Assembly: GCA_016710435.1 (NCBI GenBank)
Contig: JADJVV010000001.1
Coordinates: 2,378,501-2,442,500 of the forward strand
Source: Hyphomicrobiales bacterium
GTDB lineage: Bacteria; Pseudomonadota; Alphaproteobacteria; Rhizobiales; Aestuariivirgaceae
Length of the DNA stretch: 64,000 nucleotides
Direction: 5' to 3'
Part shown: one piece after another, positions 1-6,350 of the stretch
How positions within the stretch are numbered: the stretch's first letter is position 1
Layout of the letters: each line of letters starts with the position of its first letter
The notes under the pieces: generated by a model
Told to the model about the DNA's origin: nothing
Seen by the model: the letters and a program-made list of their open reading frames with translations, nothing else
Database searches by the model: none
Translations under genes and position numbers: made by a program

Positions 1-2
1 GC

Positions 3-452
3 GGCCATCCGCAGCTCGCATCCGGATTCCTCTCCGGTGTATCGCCTGACTCGAAAAACAAGGACGCCGCCTACCTCTATGCCCAGTGGATGCATTCCAA
101 GGCGCAGAGCCTGAAGAATGTGATGCGTCCTGTGGGCCTGCGCGATCCCTTCCGCATCTCCCACTACAATTCGCCCGAATACCAGAACCTCTGGGGCGGC
201 GCGAAGGATTACCTGAAGGTGCTGCAGGATGGTGCCGCGGCCGGCTATGCCGATCTGTCGGTGATCGACACGTTCAAGTATCAGGATTCCATGTCGCGGG
301 CCGTCACCGCGGCCATTGGTGGTGAAGACCCCAAGGCCACTCTTGATGCGCTTGCGGCGGAATGGGACCAGATCACCCAGTCTGTCGGCGTCGACAAGCA
401 GCGCGAGGCTTACAAGGTCTGGGCCTCCAAGCCTTCGGCCTATCGCGAGTGA
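3..452 (+). CDS. ABC sugar-type solute-binding protein, C-terminal part (5' end outside window)
   Basis: This is the last 149 residues of a periplasmic solute-binding protein. The reading frame is open from the first bases of the window, so the start lies outside. The C-terminal lobe shows features usual in family-1 sugar-binding proteins: a short YAQW helix, aromatic SPEYQNLWGG, and a terminal helix (ALAAEWDQIT) that closes these proteins. Its stop codon overlaps the GTG of the next gene, a membrane permease, and two more transporter genes follow, so it is almost certainly the receptor of that importer. The ligand cannot be told; neighbouring aldolase and hydroxyacid dehydrogenase genes point to a sugar or sugar acid. 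High confidence in class, low in substrate. Confidence 0.85.
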   Translation, partial: GHPQLASGFLSGVSPDSKNKDAAYLYAQWMHSKAQSLKNVMRPVGLRDPFRISHYNSPEYQNLWGGAKDYLKVLQDGAAAGYADLSVIDTFKYQDSMSRAVTAAIGGEDPKATLDALAAEWDQITQSVGVDKQREAYKVWASKPSAYRE

Positions 453-1360
453 CGGCTGACATTACCACGACGACAACGAACGGCCGGCCCTTCTGGGCCG
501 GCCGGCGCGGCACAGGGCTCAGCTTTGTGGCGCCTGCCGTGTTCATCATGTTGCTGGTGGGACTCTTCCCCTTCCTGTGGTCGATCGCCGTGAGCTTCCA
601 GGATCTCGCAGGTTCCAAGCAGGATGGAAACTGGATCGGCCTTGCGAACTATCAGAAACTGCTGACGGATGCGCGCGTGTGGGCGGCGCTGGGCCGGACA
701 TTGCTGCTCCTCGCCGTGGCCTTGCCGCTGGAGCTTGTGCTGGGCCTGCTGCTGGCACTGCACTTCCAGCAAGACCGCCCCCTGAAACGCCTGTTCGTGG
801 CCCTCATTGTTTTGCCGGCCATGGTCTCGCCCATGGTGGCGGGTTCCATGTGGCGGTTGATGCTCGACCACAAGTTCGGCCCTTTCAACCAGATCATCGG
901 CTGGATCATGGGTGAGCCCGTTGTGCTCCTCTGGATCATCAAGCCATACCTCGCGTTCTGGGCCATCCTCATCACCGAGGTGTGGCAGTGGACACCCTTC
1001 ATGTTCATCATCCTGCTCGCTGCACTCGCCAATGTGGACAAGGAGCAACTGGAAGCCGCGGAGATCGACGGGGCAGGGCGCTTGCGGATTTTCTTCCGCA
1101 TCGTGCTGCCCGCCATCACGCCCGTCCTCGGCATTGCCGTTCTCATCCGCGCCCTGGACCTGTTCCGCATTTTCGATGCCGTCTGGCAATTGACGCGCGG
1201 TGGCCCGGGCAACAAGACGGAGACCATCTCCATCTTCATGTACGTCCGTGGCTTCCAGAGTTTCGAAACCAGCTACACGGCAGCCCTCGTGGCCGTGCTG
1301 CTGATTGTCCTCTCGCTTGTTGTCACGGTGCTGCTCCGGCGCATGGAGATTGCGCGATGA
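449..1360 (+). CDS. ABC sugar transporter permease (MalF/UgpA type)
   Basis: A 303-residue inner-membrane permease of a CUT1-type importer. I chose the GTG at 449, which overlaps the previous stop (GTGA); an upstream in-frame start would run back through the binding-protein gene. The N-terminus is followed by a first membrane segment (FVAPAVFIMLLVGLFPFL) and about five more. The EAA loop that docks on the ATPase reads EAAEIDGAGRLRIFFRIVLP near residues 205-225. It ends at an ATGA overlap with the second permease, so the two are translationally coupled and form the membrane heterodimer. Confidence 0.9.
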   Translation: MTADITTTTTNGRPFWAGRRGTGLSFVAPAVFIMLLVGLFPFLWSIAVSFQDLAGSKQDGNWIGLANYQKLLTDARVWAALGRTLLLLAVALPLELVLGLLLALHFQQDRPLKRLFVALIVLPAMVSPMVAGSMWRLMLDHKFGPFNQIIGWIMGEPVVLLWIIKPYLAFWAILITEVWQWTPFMFIILLAALANVDKEQLEAAEIDGAGRLRIFFRIVLPAITPVLGIAVLIRALDLFRIFDAVWQLTRGGPGNKTETISIFMYVRGFQSFETSYTAALVAVLLIVLSLVVTVLLRRMEIAR

Positions 1361-2184
1361 GGGCGCGGTATCCAGTTCTTCGGGGCGCGGCCTGGTACGT
1401 GATTTCCACGCTCGTCACCGTCATCTTCCTGTTTCCCATCTATTGGATGTTCATGATTTCGCTGAAGGCGCCGGAGGAAATCTTCAAATCACCACCGGCA
1501 TGGTTCCCCGCACAACCGCAACTTGGCAGCTACATCGCCCTCTTCAAGGATGGTGACGTGTGGTCGCTGTGGAACAGCCTGGTGATCGCGGGTCTCTCGA
1601 CGCTCGTGGCCATGGTGCTGGGAACCGTTTGCGCCTACGCCATCGTGCGCTTTCGCACGGGCGGAGAAAACCTCGCGATCTGGATTCTCTCCCAGCGCAT
1701 GCTGCCGCCCATCGCCGTCGTGTTCCCGATCTTCCTCGCCTATGCCTCGTTCGGATTGTCGGACAGCTACGCCGGACTGGTGCTGCTCTACACGGCCTTC
1801 GCCTTGCCCTATGTGATCTGGATGATGCGCGGCTACCTGATGGACGTGCCCGTGGAACTGGAAGAGGCGGCCCTCGTCGATGGCTATTCGCACCTTGCCG
1901 TGTTGTGGAAGGTGACGGTGCCCATGGCGCGAAACGGCCTCATCGCCACGGCGATTTTCGCATTCGTCTTCTCGTGGAACGAGTTCCTCTTCGCGCTCAT
2001 CCTTACGCGCACGGAGGTCATCACCTTCACCGTGCAGATCAGCCAGTATTTCGGATCGCAATCCACCTTCTGGGCGAAGATCGCGGCCATGTCGGTTCTC
2101 GGCACGCTGCCCGTCTTCGTCGCGGTGAGTTTGCTGCAGCGCTACCTCGTGCGCGGCATCAGTCTGGGAGCAGTCAAGGGATAG
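1357..2184 (+). CDS. ABC sugar transporter permease (MalG/UgpE type)
   Basis: A 275-residue second permease of the same importer. The ATG overlaps the stop of the first permease by four bases. Six membrane segments are readable, the first being STLVTVIFLFPIYWMFMI. The EAA loop (EEAALVDGYSHLAVLWKVTV) is at about residues 168-187, the normal place for MalG-type subunits. Length and C-terminal RYLVRGISLGAVKG ending are typical of the family. The ATPase gene starts two bases after its stop. Confidence 0.9.
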   Translation: MRARYPVLRGAAWYVISTLVTVIFLFPIYWMFMISLKAPEEIFKSPPAWFPAQPQLGSYIALFKDGDVWSLWNSLVIAGLSTLVAMVLGTVCAYAIVRFRTGGENLAIWILSQRMLPPIAVVFPIFLAYASFGLSDSYAGLVLLYTAFALPYVIWMMRGYLMDVPVELEEAALVDGYSHLAVLWKVTVPMARNGLIATAIFAFVFSWNEFLFALILTRTEVITFTVQISQYFGSQSTFWAKIAAMSVLGTLPVFVAVSLLQRYLVRGISLGAVKG

Positions 2185-2186
2185 CC

Positions 2187-3281
2187 ATGTCTGATCTGAC
2201 GATTTCCAATCTGCACAAGCACTATGGCGCGCTTCACGCCGTGAAGGGCGTCGACATCGCCATCCCCTCCGGCGAGTTCACCGTGCTCGTCGGTCCATCC
2301 GGTTGCGGGAAGTCCACGCTGCTCCGCTGCATTGCGGGTCTGGAGGAGGTGGATGGGGGCCGAATCGAGATCGGCGGGCGCGACGTCACCTATGCCCGCC
2401 CGCGCGACCGCGACATCGCCATGGTGTTCCAGAGCTATGCGCTTTACCCCTTCATGAGTGTCTACGAGAACATCGCCTTCGGCCTGCGCGCCCGCAAGAT
2501 GGAGGATGGTGAGATCAGGAAGCGGGTCGGGCGGGCGTCCGAGATGCTCAACATCACAAGTCTGCTGGAACGCCGTCCGCGCGAGCTCTCCGGCGGCCAG
2601 CGGCAGCGCGTCGCCATCGGCCGCGCCATTGTGCGCGACGCCCGGATCTTTCTCTTCGACGAGCCGCTCTCCAATCTCGATGCGCAGTTGCGGGACGAGA
2701 TGCGTGTGGAGATCAAGCGCCTGCATCAGGAACTGAAGCGCACCATGGTCTACGTCACCCATGACCAGATCGAGGCCATGACGCTCGCCGACCGCATCGT
2801 GCTGCTGCGCGACGGAAACATCGAGCAGCAGGGCGCGCCGCTCGATCTCTTCGACCGTCCGAAGTCGCGTTTCGTGGCCGAGTTCCTCGGAAGCCCGCGC
2901 ATGAACATGCTGCCTGCAAAACTGTCGAAGGGCGTTCTCAACATCGGCACATCTGTTGTGCTGCCTGTGCCGGCCGCGAGGAATACAGCCGCCATGCAGG
3001 TCCTCCTCGGCATCCGCCCACAGCACATCTTCCGGGCGGGCCGCGCCCCGAAGACGGACAAAAGCGTGTTCCACGTCACAGCTGACCTTGTGCAGATCAC
3101 GGGAACGCGGGCGCTGGTGACATTTGCGCTCGACGGCAATTCCGTGATCGCCGATCTGGAAGTGGGGCCGGATTGCGTGCCGGGACAGATGCTGGCCTTG
3201 AAGTTCGATATGACCAAGGTGGTCCTCATTGATCCTGTCACGGCGCGAACCGTGGCACCCGGAAGCGGAGCAGGCGCATGA
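2187..3281 (+). CDS. ABC sugar transporter ATP-binding protein (UgpC/MalK type)
   Basis: A 364-residue ATPase that energises the importer. The nucleotide-binding domain fills residues 1-240: Walker A GPSGCGKST, Q-loop in VFQSYALYPFM, signature LSGGQRQRVAIGRAI, Walker B RIFLFDEPLSNLDA and switch His in VTHDQ. The last 120 residues form the TOBE/OB regulatory domain of MalK-like proteins. It follows the permeases by two bases and overlaps the next gene by four. Subunit order binding protein-permease-permease-ATPase is the common CUT1 arrangement. Confidence 0.92.
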   Translation: MSDLTISNLHKHYGALHAVKGVDIAIPSGEFTVLVGPSGCGKSTLLRCIAGLEEVDGGRIEIGGRDVTYARPRDRDIAMVFQSYALYPFMSVYENIAFGLRARKMEDGEIRKRVGRASEMLNITSLLERRPRELSGGQRQRVAIGRAIVRDARIFLFDEPLSNLDAQLRDEMRVEIKRLHQELKRTMVYVTHDQIEAMTLADRIVLLRDGNIEQQGAPLDLFDRPKSRFVAEFLGSPRMNMLPAKLSKGVLNIGTSVVLPVPAARNTAAMQVLLGIRPQHIFRAGRAPKTDKSVFHVTADLVQITGTRALVTFALDGNSVIADLEVGPDCVPGQMLALKFDMTKVVLIDPVTARTVAPGSGAGA

Positions 3282-3595
3282 CGAAATTCGTGGTCACGGT
3301 GGAGTTCCGCCTGAAGCCCGGGACAATGAAATCCTTTCGCGCCCTGATGGACCGCAATGCGATTGACTCCTGCCGTCTCGAACCGGGTTGTCACCGCTTC
3401 GATGTGCTTGTGCCACACGATACGCCGGACAGCATCTTCCTCTATGAGATCTATGAGGATCGCGCGGCCTTCGATGCGCACACCAAGACCGTCCACTTCG
3501 ACACCTTCGACCGCGGCAGCGCGGACTACGTCATCAGCAAGGCCGTGCAGTTCCATGCCTTGGACTGCGAGGGCTCAACGGCGGGAGAAGTCTGA
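3278..3595 (+). CDS. Antibiotic biosynthesis monooxygenase (ABM) domain protein
   Basis: A 105-residue single-domain protein of the dimeric alpha/beta-barrel ABM fold. Motifs are the N-terminal strand VVTVEFRLKPG, SCRLEPGCHRFDV and the strand LYEIYEDRAAFDAH followed by the usual hydrophobic helix. Members range from quinol monooxygenases to LsrG-like isomerases that act on small sugar-derived molecules, so the reaction cannot be assigned. It overlaps the ATPase gene by four bases and shares one base with the aldolase gene start, placing it inside the catabolic operon. Confidence 0.8.
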   Translation: MTKFVVTVEFRLKPGTMKSFRALMDRNAIDSCRLEPGCHRFDVLVPHDTPDSIFLYEIYEDRAAFDAHTKTVHFDTFDRGSADYVISKAVQFHALDCEGSTAGEV

Positions 3596-4371
3596 TGTCA
3601 CGCACACGCCTCAAACAGTTGATGCAGAGCCCGGAGTTGAAGGTCGGGCATTTCATTGTGGAATTTGTGACACCCGGCATCGGCCACATCCTCAAGCAGG
3701 CCGGATGCGATTTCGTGTTCCTGGACATGGAGCATTCCGGCTTCACCTTCGAAACCATCAAGAGCGCGCTCCGCTATTTCGAAGCAGCAGACCTTCCGGT
3801 GATCGTGCGCGTGCCCGCACTGGAGAACGACATGCTGGCCCGCGCCTGTGACATGGGCGCAGAAGGCCTGATCGCGCCCATGATCTCGACGGCAGCGCAG
3901 GCGCAGGCGATGGTGGACAGCGTCAAGTATTTTCCCGCTGGCAAGCGCGGCGTCGGCTTGCAGATGGCGCACGACAATTACCGCAACGCGCCGGTGGCCG
4001 AGGCGCTCGCATCCGCCAACGAGCGCACAGCCGTCATTTGTCTCATCGAGACGGCCGAGGGCATTGCCAACATCGATGCTATCGCCGCCGTGCCGGGCGT
4101 GGATTGCCTGTGGATTGGCCATTTCGACTTGTCCGTGTCGCTCGGCATTCCCGGTGAATTCGACAATCCGGTATTCGTGGATGCCATGGCGCGCGTGGTG
4201 GCCGCGGCGCGCACACACGGCAAGGCCTTGGGCCGCCTTGTGCCGAACACGGATCAGGGCGTGGCGTGGTTCAAAAAGGGCTTCACCTTCTGCTGCTATT
4301 CGGGCGACGTATGGGTGCTGCGCGATGCGCTCTCCGCCGCCGTCACGACACTGCGCAAGGGGTGCGTGTGA
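3595..4371 (+). CDS. HpcH/HpaI family class II aldolase
   Basis: A 258-residue metal-dependent pyruvate-type aldolase. The general-base His lies in FLDMEHSGF (about residue 46), and the metal-binding Glu and Asp lie in CLIETAEG and WIGHFDLS. Length equals that of 4-hydroxy-2-oxoheptanedioate and 2-keto-3-deoxy-glucarate aldolases. Relatives split 2-keto-3-deoxy acids to pyruvate plus an aldehyde such as tartronate semialdehyde or glycolaldehyde. With the hydroxyacid dehydrogenase that follows (one shared base), the likely job is cleavage of the imported sugar acid; the actual substrate is inferred only from context. Confidence 0.87.
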   Translation: MSRTRLKQLMQSPELKVGHFIVEFVTPGIGHILKQAGCDFVFLDMEHSGFTFETIKSALRYFEAADLPVIVRVPALENDMLARACDMGAEGLIAPMISTAAQAQAMVDSVKYFPAGKRGVGLQMAHDNYRNAPVAEALASANERTAVICLIETAEGIANIDAIAAVPGVDCLWIGHFDLSVSLGIPGEFDNPVFVDAMARVVAAARTHGKALGRLVPNTDQGVAWFKKGFTFCCYSGDVWVLRDALSAAVTTLRKGCV

Positions 4372-5423
4372 TGGGCAAGATTTTCCGCGTCGCCCTTTCG
4401 GGCGATTTCCGCAAGGCAGATGGATCGCCGACCTTTCCGGATTTCGATCTGACGCCGCTGCGGGCGGCACCTGATGTCGAGATGCAGTTCCTCGAGTCGC
4501 ACAGCCCGCTCAAGGCATCGCAGCTTGATGATTTCGATGCCCTTATCCTGCTCGGCCATCGCTTCGCAGCGGAAAGCGTCCCCGCATCAGGCCGTCTCGC
4601 CGTCATTGCGCGTTTCGGCGTGGGGTATGACAGCGTGGATGTTGCGGCCTGTACTGCTGCTGACATCGCTCTCGTGATCACGCCCGACGGCGTGCGCCGT
4701 CCGGTTGCCGTTTCCATCGTGGCATTCCTCCTGGCCTTGACCGGCAAACTCACCACCAAGGACAGGCTGGCCCGCATGGGTGCGCCCGGGTTTGCCGCGC
4801 GTGGTGATCACATGGGCGTGGGATTGGTGGGACGGACCTTCGGCTCGCTGGGCGTGGGCAACATTGGAGCGGAAACATTCCGGCTGCTCCAGCCCTTCGA
4901 CATGAAATTCATCGCCCATGATCCCTTCGCCGACCGGGATCTTTGCGCGCAACTGGGAATCGAACTCGTTACCATCGAAGACCTCTTCGCCCGCGCCGAT
5001 GTGCTTTCCGTGAGTTGCCCGCTGACGCCCGGGACGCATCACATCGTCAATGCGCAGCGCCTGGCGCTGATGAAGCCGACGGCCTATCTCATCAATACGG
5101 CCCGTGGTCCGATCGTTGATCAGCAGGCGCTGACACAGGTGCTGCGGGAACGCCGCATCGCCGGTGCGGGGCTTGACGTGTTTGAAGTCGAGCCGCCTGA
5201 CTCCAATGATCCGCTGCTCTCACTCGACAACGTGATTCTGGCGCCTCACGCCCTGTGCTGGACCGACCAGTGCTTCGCCGGGAACGGTGCCGCCGACGTG
5301 AAGGCCGTTCTCGACATCCAGAAGGGCATGGTGCCTCGCGGCGTCGTCAACCGCGACGTGCTGGAACGCAGCAGCTTCAAAGACAAGCTCAACTCATTTC
5401 AGCACGGCAGCCGAAAAGGCTGA
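4371..5423 (+). CDS. D-isomer-specific 2-hydroxyacid dehydrogenase
   Basis: A 350-residue NAD(P)-dependent enzyme of the phosphoglycerate/glyoxylate reductase family. The nucleotide-binding loop is LGVGNIGAETF (about residue 160). The catalytic trio is Arg in NTARGPIVD, Glu in VFEVEPPD and His in LAPHALCW. I took the ATG that overlaps the aldolase stop (TGATG); longer in-frame extensions lie inside the aldolase gene. It probably reduces or oxidises the aldehyde or oxoacid produced upstream. It is the last gene of the operon, with a 440-base gap after it. Confidence 0.87.
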   Translation: MGKIFRVALSGDFRKADGSPTFPDFDLTPLRAAPDVEMQFLESHSPLKASQLDDFDALILLGHRFAAESVPASGRLAVIARFGVGYDSVDVAACTAADIALVITPDGVRRPVAVSIVAFLLALTGKLTTKDRLARMGAPGFAARGDHMGVGLVGRTFGSLGVGNIGAETFRLLQPFDMKFIAHDPFADRDLCAQLGIELVTIEDLFARADVLSVSCPLTPGTHHIVNAQRLALMKPTAYLINTARGPIVDQQALTQVLRERRIAGAGLDVFEVEPPDSNDPLLSLDNVILAPHALCWTDQCFAGNGAADVKAVLDIQKGMVPRGVVNRDVLERSSFKDKLNSFQHGSRKG

Positions 5424-5637
5424 CGCGCACGCAGAGACTCGTCGTTGCCGTTGCCAAATCCCGGGCTGGGCTTCTTGATGACATGAACGTGTTGGCTCTT
5501 GCGCGCCGTTACGGAGAAGAAGTCGGAGGAAAAGGGACTCACGCATGTGACGCCGTCCACTCCGTCACGACGCCCTTGGACTCGACTCGACTGCCGGATT
5601 TTGCGTGCTCTAGAGCATGGATCGGCTGCCAATTCAT

Positions 5638-5688
5638 TCTTGCGACGGTCACAGTCTTGCGACGGTCACAGTCTTGCGATGGTCACAG
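5638..5688. repeat. Tandem repeat, 3 x 17 bp
   Basis: Three head-to-tail copies of TCTTGCGACGGTCACAG, with one change (C to T) in the third copy. The unit is 17 bases and so could not stay in frame in a protein. It contains the half-site GGTCACAG and may be a reiterated binding site or a slippage product. Confidence 0.85.
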
Positions 5689-5798
5689 TAACACGCTGGG
5701 ATTGCAATTCGCGAGTACAACGCAATTGATGCAACCTGAACATGAGTATCATTCCGTATGCGGATGATCGTCGCATGCATGCCCAGAGGTTGCAAATG

Positions 5799-5817
5799 AG
5801 TTAAGAAAGTCTTAACT
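5799..5817. promoter_or_regulatory. Inverted repeat upstream of the Ser-Ala repeat protein
   Basis: AGTTAAGA-AAG-TCTTAACT is a perfect 8-base inverted repeat with a 3-base spacer, followed by TTT, about 45 bases before the ATG at 5863. It could be an operator for the downstream gene or, as RNA, a small hairpin. The downstream gene has a good ribosome-binding site, AAAGGA, eight bases before its ATG. Confidence 0.5.
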
Positions 5818-5862
5818 TTTGAGGTGCCGGGGGGTCTGTAAGTTAGTGAAAGGACTGACGGC

Positions 5863-6243
5863 ATGAAGAAAAGTGTCAAGGCGATAGCTTTCGTGTTCGG
5901 GATCGGTGTGCTGTTTGCCGCCACCGGATTTGAACTCAAACCATTTGAAACTGTGAATAGTCAGGCTGCAACCTGCACCATCAACTGGGTGAACGGGGCC
6001 TGCGGCAAGCTGTTGACCGCACACGGCATCAACGACGGGCATCAGGGCGATGGCATTCACGTCGTTCCGGTGCCATCTGGCAGCGGCAGCGGCAGCGCAA
6101 GTGCGAGTGCGAGCGCAAGTGCCAGTGCCAGTGCCAGTGCCAGTGCCAGTGCGAGCGCTAGTGCGAGCGCAAGCGCGAGTGCCAGCGCAAGCGCAAGCGC
6201 GAGTGCAAGTTCAAGCTCAAGCTCCAGCACAGCCGTCAACTAA
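5863..6243 (+). CDS. Secreted protein with Ser-Ala dipeptide repeat tail
   Basis: A 126-residue protein I do not recognise. Residues 1-22 are a signal peptide (basic MKKSVK, then a hydrophobic stretch AIAFVFGIGVLFAA). A short mature region (about 23-72) carries two cysteines, in ATCTINW and NGACGKL, that could pair. From about 72 the protein is only Ser-Gly, then alternating Ser-Ala, then poly-Ser, ending STAVN. The coding tract mixes AGT/AGC and GCG/GCC/GCA codons but is a hexanucleotide repeat that can change length by slippage. A ribosome-binding site AAAGGA supports the start. Tail resembles flexible linker or wall-spanning segments; function unknown. Confidence 0.7.
   Translation: MKKSVKAIAFVFGIGVLFAATGFELKPFETVNSQAATCTINWVNGACGKLLTAHGINDGHQGDGIHVVPVPSGSGSGSASASASASASASASASASASASASASASASASASASASSSSSSSTAVN
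6076..6237 (+). repeat. Hexanucleotide-type tract encoding (Ser-Ala)n
   Basis: About 160 bases made of AGY-GCN units (AGTGCG, AGTGCC, AGCGCA and variants), giving the Ser-Ala tail. Copies of AGTGCC are identical over several units near 6118-6150, so length variation by replication slippage is plausible and would keep the frame. Confidence 0.85.
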
Positions 6244-6265
6244 CGCTTGAAGTGTTTCCAACAAC

Positions 6266-6300
6266 GGGGGCCCTTGACCGTGAATAGGGAGAGGGTCCCC
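6266..6300 (+). terminator. Possible weak terminator after the Ser-Ala protein
   Basis: GGGGGCCC (6266-6273) pairs with GGGTCCCC (6293-6300) over eight bases with one G-U, around a 19-base loop, and is followed by TTGT only. Placed 22 bases after the stop codon. The short T-run makes termination uncertain. Confidence 0.35.
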
Positions 6301-6350
6301 TTGTCAGGCCGCCTCATTGCGGGTGTTCGCGCACATCAAGTTGGCCGGGT

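Larger units (their letters stand above)
5424..5862 (+). other. Intergenic region
   Basis: No convincing gene is present. The region holds a threefold 17-base tandem repeat (5638-5688) and a perfect 8-base inverted repeat just upstream of the next gene (5799-5817), both listed separately. Open frames crossing it have implausible composition and run out of the preceding gene. No clear -35/-10 pair was found. Confidence 0.5.

Noticed and set aside
5255..5767. Plus-strand open frame spanning the end of the hydroxyacid dehydrogenase gene and the gap
   Set aside because: It begins inside a solid gene in another frame, is Arg-rich as shadow frames are in high-GC DNA, and crosses the 17-bp tandem repeat.
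6057..6239. Minus-strand frame reading (Leu-Ala)n opposite the Ser-Ala tract
   Set aside because: It is only the complement of the repeat. The plus strand has a signal peptide and a ribosome-binding site.
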